Shown: positions 52,786 through 60,827 of the stretch, piece by piece | Layout: each line of letters begins with the position of its first letter | Position numbering within the stretch: position 1 is the first letter of the stretch | Source of the DNA: CAIXPS01 sp034430115 | GTDB taxonomy: Bacteria > Chloroflexota > Anaerolineae > J036 > Brachytrichaceae | Assembly: GCA_034430115.1 (NCBI GenBank) | Contig: DAOUFG010000175.1 | Coordinates: 32,954-96,953, forward strand | Direction: 5' to 3' | Length of the DNA stretch: 64,000 bases | Translations under genes and position numbers: made by a program | Notes under the pieces: model-generated | Databases searched by the model: none | Told to the model about the DNA's origin: nothing | The model's input: the letters and a program-made list of their open reading frames with translations, nothing else

Positions 52786-52975
52786 CGCAGGCATGAAGCC
52801 TGCGCCTACCATGTGGCGAGGTCAGCCATTCAAGATTGCACAAGGTAACGCACAATGGCGGGCGCGAGCTTCTGCACTCTGCGCTGGCGTGAAGCCTGCG
52901 CCTACCATGCGGGAAGGCCGTACGTTCAAGGTTGCGCGAGACGACGCACAAACGATAGGCGCGTGTCTTACGCAC
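52786..52975. repeat. REP-type repeat units downstream of the RAYT gene
   Basis: Two more diverged units with TGCGCAGGCATGAAGCCTGC (52787) and TGCGCTGGCGTGAAGCCTGC (52879), each followed by GCCTACCATG and the GTTCAAGATTGCACAAGG-like spacer. Same family as the units before the transposase gene. Confidence 0.8.
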
Positions 52976-52997
52976 AGGAGAATAGGGAGGACCCAAC

Positions 52998-54068
52998 ATG
53001 ATCGACATCAACCAACGCCAGGAACGGTATCGCCGGTTTTATGAATCCCATCAACCCGGCGAGATGCTCATCATCTGCAACTATGCGGGCGGCCCACCTG
53101 CTCAGGCGGTGGACTTCCGGGGCTATGACTTCACCCAACTGGGCGACCACCAGCGCTATTGGGACGTGCTGATCGAAAACACCCTCGCCTGCATCGCGGA
53201 TCGCGCAGACCTCGACGATGATTGGATGCCCGGCATCGAAGCCTACTATGGCTTTGGCTCCTTTGGGGCCGTTTACTGCGATGCGCCGCTCACGTTCACC
53301 GAAACCACTTCCTACATCGAACCGGCGCTCGAACGCCTGGAAGATGTCGATGCGCTTGATCTGGCAAAGGAACGCTTCTGGGCGCGCCTCTTCGTGAGCG
53401 CAGCGCGCTATCTCTCAGAGAAATCCGCGGGCCGCTTCCTGATCAGTGCCTATCCCAACCCAAGCCCGCTGGACGTGGCGAACCTATTGCGCGGGAACGC
53501 CATCTTCACCGACGTCTACGAGCAGCCGGCGCAGTTCCGGCACCTGCTCGACTGCTGCCTGGCTGGTGCGCTGGCAAACATGCGGCGCATCGCGCAAGCC
53601 ACCGCAAACCCTGGCGGCGGGACGCTGGCGTTCAACCGCTGGATTCCGCAAGGAGCGCTGCTATTGGAAGATGCGGCGGACCTCATTTCGCCCAAGCTCT
53701 ATCGCGACATCGGGCGGCCCTACACCCAACGGATGATCGACGCCGCCGGGGGCGCCTACCTGCACCATCATTCGCTGGGCCGGCATCAATTTGCCAACAT
53801 GGCCCAGTTGCGCGGCTTATATGTGGAACAGATCAGCAGCGATCCGGCTCCCCGCCGGCCGGTGACAGAAGTGGAGGAGGTCTTTGCGTGCACGGGCAAC
53901 ACCGAAAGCTGGACGGGCGTGGCAATTGACTTGGAATGTATGCCGGACGAGGTATACGAGCACATCGAACACCTGCAGAAGGGCAAGGTGATCTTGAGCG
54001 TCGAAACAGCCAGCAAAGCAGAAGCCAGGCAACTGGTGGCTTTCGTGCGGGCGCACAGCCGCGCATGA
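52998..54068 (+). CDS. Uroporphyrinogen decarboxylase (URO-D)-like protein, copy B
   Basis: A 356-residue URO-D-superfamily TIM-barrel protein only distantly similar to copy A. Recognisable parts are ISAYPNPSPLDVANLLRGNA, the barrel His region AGGAYLHHHSLGRHQFANMA, and a C-terminal GKVILSVETASKAEARQLV. It lacks HemE hallmarks. Function unknown; related genes often accompany sugar or methyl-compound catabolism. The ribosome site GGGAGGACCCAAC is strong. A GNAT gene follows. Confidence 0.78.
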   Translation: MIDINQRQERYRRFYESHQPGEMLIICNYAGGPPAQAVDFRGYDFTQLGDHQRYWDVLIENTLACIADRADLDDDWMPGIEAYYGFGSFGAVYCDAPLTFTETTSYIEPALERLEDVDALDLAKERFWARLFVSAARYLSEKSAGRFLISAYPNPSPLDVANLLRGNAIFTDVYEQPAQFRHLLDCCLAGALANMRRIAQATANPGGGTLAFNRWIPQGALLLEDAADLISPKLYRDIGRPYTQRMIDAAGGAYLHHHSLGRHQFANMAQLRGLYVEQISSDPAPRRPVTEVEEVFACTGNTESWTGVAIDLECMPDEVYEHIEHLQKGKVILSVETASKAEARQLVAFVRAHSRA

Positions 54069-54111
54069 AAGCGCCATTGCGCAGTGAGTGGTTTTGAGGC
54101 ACACTACACAC

Positions 54112-54741
54112 ATGGCAGACACACTTCCCGGACCCGCCTATCGCATTCAAACAGGCCGCCTGGTCATCCGCTGCTGGGAACCGAAGGACGCGCCCCTGCT
54201 GAAGGCCGCCATCGACGCCAACATCGAACACCTGCGGCCCTGGATGCCCTTCATCGCCTATGAGCCGCAACCAGTGCAAGCCAAGATCGACCTGATCCGC
54301 AAGTGGCGCAGCAAGTTCGACGCGGATACGGACTTCGTCTATGGCATCTTCACGTCCGACGAAACACAGGCCATCGGCTCCAGCGGGTTGCACACGCGCC
54401 TCGGCCCGCGCGTGCGCGAAATCGGCTACTGGATCGGCCAGGCATTCACCCATCAGGGGCTTGCCACCGAAGCCGCCGCGGCGCTGACGAAGGTCGGCTT
54501 TGAGGTGGAGCACATGGCGCACATCGAGATCCATTGCGATGCCACGAATCAGCGCAGCGCCGCCGTTGCGCGCAGGCTGGGCTACACGCTCGACGCCACC
54601 TTGCGCCGGCGCGGGCTGAACACCGCTGGCAACCCGCGCGATACGATGATCTGGTCGCTTTTCGCTGACGAATACCCCAATAGCCCGGCCGCCAACCTGG
54701 AACTGGAAGCGTTCGACGTCATCGGGCGCAAACTGCTCTGA
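54112..54741 (+). CDS. GNAT acetyltransferase (RimJ/RimL-like)
   Basis: 209 residues with the RimJ/L-type order: RLVIRCWEPKDAPLLKAAID, GSSGLHTRLGPRVREIGYWI, QAFTHQGLATEAAAALTKVG (acetyl-CoA loop) and HCDATNQRSAAVARRLGYTL. Would N-acetylate a protein terminus or small amine. The ATG at 54112 fits the family; a weak GAGG lies 12 nt upstream. Confidence 0.88.
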   Translation: MADTLPGPAYRIQTGRLVIRCWEPKDAPLLKAAIDANIEHLRPWMPFIAYEPQPVQAKIDLIRKWRSKFDADTDFVYGIFTSDETQAIGSSGLHTRLGPRVREIGYWIGQAFTHQGLATEAAAALTKVGFEVEHMAHIEIHCDATNQRSAAVARRLGYTLDATLRRRGLNTAGNPRDTMIWSLFADEYPNSPAANLELEAFDVIGRKLL

Positions 54742-54746
54742 AATGC

Positions 54747-54777
54747 ACCTTCTCCTGTTTCTCAAACAGGAGAAGGT
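54747..54777. terminator. Bidirectional terminator between convergent genes
   Basis: A perfect 14-bp stem, ACCTTCTCCTGTTT with AAACAGGAGAAGGT, loop CTC, between the GNAT gene and the Met-rich lipoprotein gene. Confidence 0.7.
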
Positions 54778-54798
54778 ATCCTCCATCTTCCGCGCAGG

Positions 54799-55626
54799 CT
54801 ACTTCATATAAGCCGAGAGCACATCTTCCAGGGCCTGGGCGTCTTGTGGGGTTGCCGGCAACAGGTGGAAGTTATCGTCCTGGTCAACAATGGCGATCGC
54901 CGCGTTGCCAGGTTTCACGGCATCCGCACCGAGTAACCGGCCAAGTTCAGCCGTCATTTGGGCGGGCGCGATTGCGTGAGGCCAGTCAAACCCATTCTGT
55001 GTCGCATCTTGCTTCAGCATCGCAACGGTATCGTTCGCGTCGATGTCCAGGCTGACGATCACAAGCTGATTGTCATTCATCATCATGCCGTGCAAGGCTT
55101 TGAGCACGTTTTCCTGCTGCGTGCAAGCCGCGCAATTCGGCGAGATTAGCGAAAGCAAGACCAGCTTGCCGATGGAGTCGCTCAGCTTGAAAGTCTTCCC
55201 CGTATTGGCATCCACCAGCGGGATGGCATGTACGTCGGGTGCCATCATCATCATCGAATCCGTCATCGCCGCGTGCATCATGGTATCGGTAGGCGTCTCA
55301 TGCGCCATCATTGCATCCGCTGTCGGCGTCGTCTCCATCATCATCGTGTCGGTAGGCGTCTCGTGCATCATCATTGCATCGGCGGTCGCGGTGGCGTCCA
55401 TCATCATGGTGTCGGTAGGCGTTTCGTGCATCATCATCGCACTGGCGGTGGCGGTGGCATCCATCATCATCATGGCATCCGCCGTCGCGGTGCCGCCTGC
55501 CATCATCGCGTCTTCAGTAGGGGCAGGCATCGCCGTCGGGGCGGTTGTGGGGGTCGCATTTGCGCCACAGGCGGCAACCGTCATCGCAGTCACAAGCAAA
55601 CTCGCCAGGGTCATCCATCGTTTCAT
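54799..55626 (-). CDS. Met-rich thioredoxin-fold lipoprotein (redoxin)
   Basis: 275 residues. A lipoprotein signal (lipobox VAAC near residue 20) is followed by about 110 residues of methionine-rich repeats with the unit AMMMHETPTDTMMM in several copies, plus His. The C-terminal 150 residues form an AhpC/TSA-like thioredoxin fold with the redox motif SPNCAACTQQ. Met and His clusters of this kind usually bind copper(I), so a role as an extracellular copper chaperone or copper-site reductase, in the manner of Sco, is a reasonable inference. The opposite strand is open and encodes a His-rich shadow that I do not regard as a gene. Confidence 0.78.
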   Translation of the reverse strand: MKRWMTLASLLVTAMTVAACGANATPTTAPTAMPAPTEDAMMAGGTATADAMMMMDATATASAMMMHETPTDTMMMDATATADAMMMHETPTDTMMMETTPTADAMMAHETPTDTMMHAAMTDSMMMMAPDVHAIPLVDANTGKTFKLSDSIGKLVLLSLISPNCAACTQQENVLKALHGMMMNDNQLVIVSLDIDANDTVAMLKQDATQNGFDWPHAIAPAQMTAELGRLLGADAVKPGNAAIAIVDQDDNFHLLPATPQDAQALEDVLSAYMK

Positions 55627-55806
55627 GACAATACTCCTTCCTTCATCTTTTTAGTATTTCTGCGCAAACAAAGGGCGCGTGAACACGCCACTGGGGTGAG
55701 ATGCAGCTACAACACGTTATCGGTCCCGGCTTCTTTGTAAGGTCAGGGCCTAACAACGAGATGAAAAAGATATTGCGAGATTCTTACGCGCATCTACAGT
55801 CGAGGG

Positions 55807-56361
55807 ATGCAAATCATCGATCTGGCACCCACCGACGTTACGCTGGTCGAACAGGCTGCCACCTTGCTGGTAGAGGGCTTCCGGGCGCACTCGCCGGCCA
55901 GTTGGCCCGACCGCGCAAGCGCCTTGCAAGAAGTGCGCGAAGCACTGGCAGCAGGCAAAATCTGTCGCGCGGCCATCGACGCGGCGGGCGACGTGCTGGG
56001 CTGGGTCGGCGGCATCAGCCAGTATGACGGTCACGTGTGGGAGTTGCACCCGCTGGTCGTCGCCCCGCAACATCAGCGCCAGGGGATCGGCCACGCGCTG
56101 GTGCAGGACCTGGAGGAGCAAGTGCGCCGGCGCGGTGGGTTGACGATCCTGCTGGGCACAGACGACGAAGATGGCATGACCACGCTCTCGGGCGTCGATC
56201 TCTACGACGATACCTGGGGCCACATCGCCCACGTGCGTAACCTGCACAGCCACCCCTACGAGTTTTACCAGAAGCTGGGCTTCCGGATCGTCGGCGTGGT
56301 GCCTGACGCGAATGGCATCGGCAAGCCGGACATCCTGATGGCCAAACGGGTCACTCATTAA
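55807..56361 (+). CDS. AAC(6')-like GNAT acetyltransferase
   Basis: 184 residues resembling aminoglycoside 6'-N-acetyltransferases: GWVGGISQYDGHVWELHPLV, VVAPQHQRQGIGHALVQDLE (acetyl-CoA loop), ILLGTDDEDGMTTLSGVDLY and HPYEFYQKLGFRIVGVVPDA. The WELHPLVV and GTDDED segments are characteristic of this subgroup. Whether it modifies aminoglycosides is untested. An APH-fold kinase gene follows in the same direction. Confidence 0.8.
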   Translation: MQIIDLAPTDVTLVEQAATLLVEGFRAHSPASWPDRASALQEVREALAAGKICRAAIDAAGDVLGWVGGISQYDGHVWELHPLVVAPQHQRQGIGHALVQDLEEQVRRRGGLTILLGTDDEDGMTTLSGVDLYDDTWGHIAHVRNLHSHPYEFYQKLGFRIVGVVPDANGIGKPDILMAKRVTH

Positions 56362-56439
56362 TGGAAACGGACCACACGCTGGCATACGTGGCGCAATGGA
56401 TTTCACTGGCGCTTCAACCTCAACCCACCACGTTGCTAA

Positions 56440-57255
56440 ATGCAAGTAACCTGGATCGGCCCTGGGCGAGAAGTTCGGTCTTGTAGCCTCACCATCGGCC
56501 CAGAGGTACGCGCCGTCATCCTAAAAATATTCAAGCCAGGGGCCCTACACACCGTGAACACGAACCTGCCTCCGTTGCAGGCAGCGGAAAAGTGCGCGCT
56601 GGCGCTGCAAGAGTTGCCGCAGCTTGGCATATCAACAGCCCAATATCAGGGCATAGCTGTCATGGATGAAATGGCAGCGGTCGTTATGGCGGAGGTCAAG
56701 CCTGCCAGGTGGCACGCCCACGTGCGGGTCGCGGCAGCGCTCTGCCTGGCGCGCCTGCATAACGCAACGCTGCATCACCTATCCCCTCCACTACGAGAAT
56801 TGATCCAGAAGTCAGACCCGGGGCCGCAGCGTGTCTTATCATCACTTGCCTGGCACGTCCGCGAGCTGGATAGCGCCTGCACCACCTGGCGCTCGGACCA
56901 CCCTGAGGTCGCCACCAAGGCCCAAACGTTGCTCACATCGGGTGCTCCACAGATGAAGCCGAATGTGCTTGTGCATGGAGACTACTTTTCGAAGAACATC
57001 CTCCCCACGGCGAATGGCTTGTGCGTCATCGATTGGGAAACGCTCGCATTGGGCGATCCGATGTGGGATCTCGCATTCCTCATCGGCGCGGATAGAGACG
57101 TCGCGCAACAGGAAGTGGAAGCTGTCATCGACGCCTATGAGAGCGTGGCGCCGCTTGAGCGCGGCGCCTTGCTGTGGCATAAACGCTGCTGGGATGTAAG
57201 CTGGCAACTGCGAGACATCCTCAAAGCACTTTCAAAGAGGCGTAAGAACAACTAA
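56440..57255 (+). CDS. APH-family phosphotransferase
   Basis: 271 residues of the aminoglycoside phosphotransferase/choline kinase fold. Catalytic loop VLVHGDYFSKNILP (Asp-x5-Asn) and metal-binding VIDWETLALGDPMWDLAFL are intact. The N-lobe is short (about 60 residues) and the usual ATP-binding Lys is not obvious. Substrates in this family include drugs, sugars and choline. A 78-bp gap separates it from the acetyltransferase gene. Confidence 0.82.
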   Translation: MQVTWIGPGREVRSCSLTIGPEVRAVILKIFKPGALHTVNTNLPPLQAAEKCALALQELPQLGISTAQYQGIAVMDEMAAVVMAEVKPARWHAHVRVAAALCLARLHNATLHHLSPPLRELIQKSDPGPQRVLSSLAWHVRELDSACTTWRSDHPEVATKAQTLLTSGAPQMKPNVLVHGDYFSKNILPTANGLCVIDWETLALGDPMWDLAFLIGADRDVAQQEVEAVIDAYESVAPLERGALLWHKRCWDVSWQLRDILKALSKRRKNN

Positions 57256-57299
57256 TGCAAAGCGACGAAGCGTCTCTCCAGCCATCCATCAGATTTTCA

Positions 57300-57340
57300 T
57301 CCCTTGAAGACGAATCTCAAATCTCCAATCTCTCGGCGGT
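57300..57340. repeat. AGATT-type repeat at the 3' end of the MFS gene
   Basis: GAATCTCAAATCTCCAATCT lies across the MFS stop codon; read on the minus strand, GAGATTGGAGATTTGAGATT supplies the last codons and the TGA. Confidence 0.75.
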
Positions 57341-58525
57341 GAGGTTTTGCCGGCGCACCTGCACAAACGTCCAGCCCACCAGGATCAACCCGGCCACGAC
57401 GGGCATAAATCCAACCGTGCTGAACACCTGCTGGATGGTGAACCCCGCCCCCAGCAGACGATTGTGCACAAAGCCCACCCCAAACAACGCCGCCGACATG
57501 ACGACGCTGGTGATGGCAAAGGCGGAATCGCGCAGTTCGGGGGCCACGGAGGCGTTCACGGCGGCGGAGTTCGAGCCCCACACGAACCCCTGCAACAGGA
57601 AGTAGACGAAGTAGAGCGCGATGAACGCGTTCAGGTCATTGGCCTGCCCAAGCGCCACGACCGACAGCCCCACCACGGCGATGCCCAGGCCATAGGCACG
57701 CAACGCAGGCAGCCGGTCGATCAGCGCGGCCATCACAAACAGGGTGACGAGCGCCGGCAGGCGCGCCACCGCCACAAGTGTGCTGATGTCGCGATCCAAC
57801 AGCCCATGCGCGTCGCGCGCCAGGTTGGGGAAGAGCTGATTCACCGTCAGGTAGTTGAACGGCTCCAGGCAGATGGCGACGAAGGTGAGGATGAGGAACG
57901 TGCTGGTGGCGAGCTTGCGCCAATCGGCGCGGAAGGCGCGCGACAGACCGACCACCTCGCCCTGGTCGCCTTCGAAGCCCCGTGAGACGAAGTGGAAGAA
58001 CACACTGCACACCGCGCACACCACGCCCAGGCCGATGAACGCCTCGCGATAGCTGAAGCTGGCGATGGCCTGCCCGCCCAGGACGAGCGTCAGCACGCCC
58101 ACCCCGGCCGAGACCCACTGGCTCACCGCCAGCGCCCGGCCGGGCTTCTCGCCGCCGTAGTTTGCCACCAACGGCTGCCAGGTCACGATGCCCACGGCCT
58201 GCGTAAAGCTGGCCAACGCCATGAGCGCACGGATGAGCACGCCCGAATCCGTCAACGCGATGGCGATGTAGAAGGCCGCCCCCGCCGCGAGCGAGAGCGT
58301 GACGGTGTTGCGCCGCCCCAGGCGCGCGGCGATCTCGGTGCACAGCAACTGCCACACGATCATAGTGCCCGTGAACCACAGCGTCACCTCGGTCCACTGC
58401 TCATTGCTATAGCCCAGGCCCTTGATCAGGTAACCATTGACGAATGTGTACAGGCCGAACCAGGTCGCCGTACCCGCAAATGCCACTGGCAACGATGCAA
58501 GCAACAATTTGGCAAATCGACTCAC
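57317..58525 (-). CDS. Major facilitator superfamily transporter
   Basis: 402 residues with 12 predicted helices. Visible MFS elements: WFTGTMIVWQLLCTEIAARL, GRRNTVTLSLA in the 2-3 loop, and a central cytoplasmic loop near GDQGEVVGLSRAF. It starts at a GTG (58525) with GGGAG six nt upstream, and overlaps the stop of the isomerase gene (GTGA). Operon with an isomerase and a Gfo/Idh dehydrogenase suggests uptake of a sugar or polyol. Confidence 0.88.
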   Translation of the reverse strand: MSRFAKLLLASLPVAFAGTATWFGLYTFVNGYLIKGLGYSNEQWTEVTLWFTGTMIVWQLLCTEIAARLGRRNTVTLSLAAGAAFYIAIALTDSGVLIRALMALASFTQAVGIVTWQPLVANYGGEKPGRALAVSQWVSAGVGVLTLVLGGQAIASFSYREAFIGLGVVCAVCSVFFHFVSRGFEGDQGEVVGLSRAFRADWRKLATSTFLILTFVAICLEPFNYLTVNQLFPNLARDAHGLLDRDISTLVAVARLPALVTLFVMAALIDRLPALRAYGLGIAVVGLSVVALGQANDLNAFIALYFVYFLLQGFVWGSNSAAVNASVAPELRDSAFAITSVVMSAALFGVGFVHNRLLGAGFTIQQVFSTVGFMPVVAGLILVGWTFVQVRRQNLTAERLEI

Positions 58526-59385
58526 GCATGGCTCCCGGTGGGTTGAACGGCGCCGGCGGCGGCATCGCGCAGTTGCTTGAAGTAGATGATGTCGGCCTTG
58601 GCCATCTCCAGGAAGAGATGCGGCGCATGCCTGGGCGGCTCGAACTCGGCATGCACCGAGCATGGGCCGCTAAAGTTTAGCTTCGCCAGCTCACTGAAGA
58701 CCGTGCGCCACTGCACACCACCCTGACCGGCTAACACACATTCCCACGTCAGCGCACCATCCGTTTCGCCGGTATGCAGGTGCGGCTTGTAGTCCTTCAG
58801 GCCCACCATCGCCAGGTAGGGCTTCACCATTGCAAGGCCGAAGGCAAACGGCTCACCGTTGATGAGCATGTGGCCGGGGTCGATATAGGCGCCGATATAT
58901 TGCGGGTCGAAGCCGCGCAGCAGGTGCATCAGCGCCGAGCAGTTCAGCCCCATCTGGCCCATGCCGCTGTGCGTGTGATAGGCGATCCGCACGCCATACT
59001 CGCGGCCCAGCTTCTCCCAACCGGCTAGCCCCTGGCGGATGTGCTCCACCTCCTGCCAGTAGTCCTGCTTGTCGGGGTCGATCAGAAAATAGCCTAGCTT
59101 CAGCAACGGCACGCCCGCGTCGGCCATGCCCTTCAGCAGCGGGCGCACCGCCGGGCCGTCGGGCCACAGCACGTCAAAATTGCCCGTGGCCGTCAGCACT
59201 GGCTGGCCGGCGGCGTTGAACTTGCGCGTCGCGGCCGGCAATGCCGCTTGCACGTTATCGGGGTTCACCGCGTAGCCAGGCCGTACCGCCAGGTCCCAGC
59301 CCTCCAGCCCCAAGCGCGCACCGATCTCGACCATCTCGTCCACGTCGTAGGGTTTGAGTGTCTTGCTAAAGAATGTGATTTTCAT
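58522..59385 (-). CDS. Sugar-phosphate isomerase/epimerase-like TIM-barrel protein
   Basis: 287 residues of the xylose-isomerase-like/AP-endonuclease-2 family. Metal ligand motifs: AYHTHSGMGQMGLN, GAYIDPGHMLIN, VGLKDYKPH and VHAEFEPP (a Glu, two His, one Asp order typical of the fold). Members isomerise or epimerise keto sugars or inositol intermediates. Two adjacent ATGs (59391, 59385); the second has GGA at better spacing. The gene overlaps the MFS gene. Confidence 0.85.
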   Translation of the reverse strand: MKITFFSKTLKPYDVDEMVEIGARLGLEGWDLAVRPGYAVNPDNVQAALPAATRKFNAAGQPVLTATGNFDVLWPDGPAVRPLLKGMADAGVPLLKLGYFLIDPDKQDYWQEVEHIRQGLAGWEKLGREYGVRIAYHTHSGMGQMGLNCSALMHLLRGFDPQYIGAYIDPGHMLINGEPFAFGLAMVKPYLAMVGLKDYKPHLHTGETDGALTWECVLAGQGGVQWRTVFSELAKLNFSGPCSVHAEFEPPRHAPHLFLEMAKADIIYFKQLRDAAAGAVQPTGSHA

Positions 59386-59391
59386 TTTCAT

Positions 59392-59550
59392 CCAGATGAA
59401 AGATTGGAGAATAGAGAATAGAGATTCGAGATTGGGGATTCGAGATTCACAATTAACCACGGATTTCACAGATGACACGGATTTAAGAATCAATCCGTGA
59501 AATCCGTGTCATCCGTGGTTCGTATTCAATCTCTAGTCTCCAATCCCATT
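59392..59550. repeat. Nested inverted-repeat element between isomerase and dehydrogenase genes
   Basis: The outer arms are AGATT-type (GAATAGAGATTCGAGATTGG, and CAATCTCTAGTCTCCAATCC). The inner arms are ATCCGTG-type (CCACGGATTTCACAGATGAC, and GTGAAATCCGTGTCATCCGTGG), with their centre near 59490. The right arm reads into the last codons and stop of the Gfo/Idh gene. Confidence 0.8.
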
Positions 59551-60543
59551 TGAGCGACAAAACGCCGCGAAATCGACCGGCATGCCCGTAGTGAGGCTTT
59601 CGAGAATGGCCTTCTCCACCGCCAGCACGCGCAAGCCCTGCCGGATGGTGAGCTGCGGCGACGCGCCGGTGCGGATGCAATCGCACAGGTGGGCCAGTTC
59701 ATCGTAATGGCCCATATAGCCATACGGCCCGCGCACGTCCGACTCGCCCTCACCGCCGAAGTCCGGCCCTTCGAACACGAGCGACTGGATCACCGCGCCG
59801 GCGGCATCGTGCACGATGCACTTCTTGAACCGCTCAGCCAGGTAGACCATCTTATCCTTACCAAACACCTGGTAATGATACTTGCGCAAGCTGCCGTTGC
59901 GCGAAGCGCCGTGCTGGATGTAACAGTGCACCGAGCCATCGCCAAAGGTAAGCGTGGCCACGAAGCTATCGGCGGGTAGATGCGGGTCCAGCCCCCAGAC
60001 CTGCTGGCCCTGCGCGTAAACCTTCACCAGCGGGGCCTCGTGGAAGAGATGCACCGCCAGGTCCAGGTTGTGCACCGCTTGCGAAGTGATCGTCTCGGCA
60101 CACTGGCAATAGGTGTAGACGGGGTGCGGGATGAGGCGCTTGGCGCGCTGCACCATCGGGGCCAACCGGTTGCACACCCCCAACACCATCTTTACGCCCG
60201 AACGTTCCACCACGTCCACGGCCTGCTGCCCCTCCGCCAGCGTGCGGGCGAGCGGCTTTTCACAAAAGATGTGCTTGCCCGCCTGTGCCGCGCCGATGAG
60301 CAGCTTGGGATGTTGCACCTCGCCGGTCTGGATCAGCACGCCGTCCAGGCTGGCATCGGCAAAGAGCCGGTCCGCCTCCGTGGTGGCATATTCGCCGCCG
60401 AAGGTCTTGAGGAAATCCTGGGCCTTGGGCAGGTCCACGTCACAATAGGCCACCGTTTTCATGCCGGGCACGAAGCCGGCATTGCTGGCGTGCAGCCGGC
60501 CCATGCCACCACAACCGATCACACCGAACCGCAGGTCTTGCAT
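59533..60543 (-). CDS. Gfo/Idh/MocA-family oxidoreductase
   Basis: 336 residues. N-terminal Rossmann motif GVIGCGGMGRLHASN, then IFCEKPLARTLAEG with the family's EKP lysine, and a C-terminal domain with TSQAVHNLDLAVHLF holding the active-site His. It probably oxidises a sugar, inositol or glycoside with NAD(P). The start at 60543 has AGGAGG five nt upstream. First gene of the three-gene operon. The last residues (NGIGD) and the stop come from the repeat. Confidence 0.9.
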   Translation of the reverse strand: MQDLRFGVIGCGGMGRLHASNAGFVPGMKTVAYCDVDLPKAQDFLKTFGGEYATTEADRLFADASLDGVLIQTGEVQHPKLLIGAAQAGKHIFCEKPLARTLAEGQQAVDVVERSGVKMVLGVCNRLAPMVQRAKRLIPHPVYTYCQCAETITSQAVHNLDLAVHLFHEAPLVKVYAQGQQVWGLDPHLPADSFVATLTFGDGSVHCYIQHGASRNGSLRKYHYQVFGKDKMVYLAERFKKCIVHDAAGAVIQSLVFEGPDFGGEGESDVRGPYGYMGHYDELAHLCDCIRTGASPQLTIRQGLRVLAVEKAILESLTTGMPVDFAAFCRSNGIGD

Positions 60544-60652
60544 CGTCGCCTCCTGAATATGAATGAGCGCAAAACTGCCTTTTACGCCATACCAATATGG
60601 AACCAGTTTATCCTTTTGGCAAGCCGCAAAGGGTAGCATCTTATTCTGCATT

Positions 60653-60671
60653 GTGACACACCCTATGTCAC
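60653..60671. promoter_or_regulatory. Palindrome in the divergent region upstream of the Gfo/Idh and CHAT genes
   Basis: GTGACA (60653-60658) and TGTCAC (60666-60671) with a 7-nt spacer, about 110 bp before the Gfo/Idh start and 157 bp before the CHAT gene. Candidate operator. The rest of this 284-bp gap is AT-rich and shows no gene. Confidence 0.4.
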
Positions 60672-60827
60672 TCAACAGCTATGTGTATCAGTAGTGAAAA
60701 CCTCACACGTCAACACGCCAAATATAGTCTCTGCATAAATAGTCTTTGCATATACAATTCCACATATCCATATCCAACCGCCCAGATCAATCTATTGGGG
60801 TGGTTTATTGTCGTACATGAGGTCACA

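Noticed and set aside
48260..54068. URO-D-like proteins as heme biosynthesis HemE
   Set aside because: Heme-pathway signature residues are absent, there are two divergent copies, and no heme genes are nearby.
55070..55740. Open frames on the plus strand encoding Ile/Ser-rich and His-rich proteins
   Set aside because: They are antisense shadows of the ATG/CAT-rich Met repeats of the redoxin lipoprotein; no ribosome site or family resemblance.
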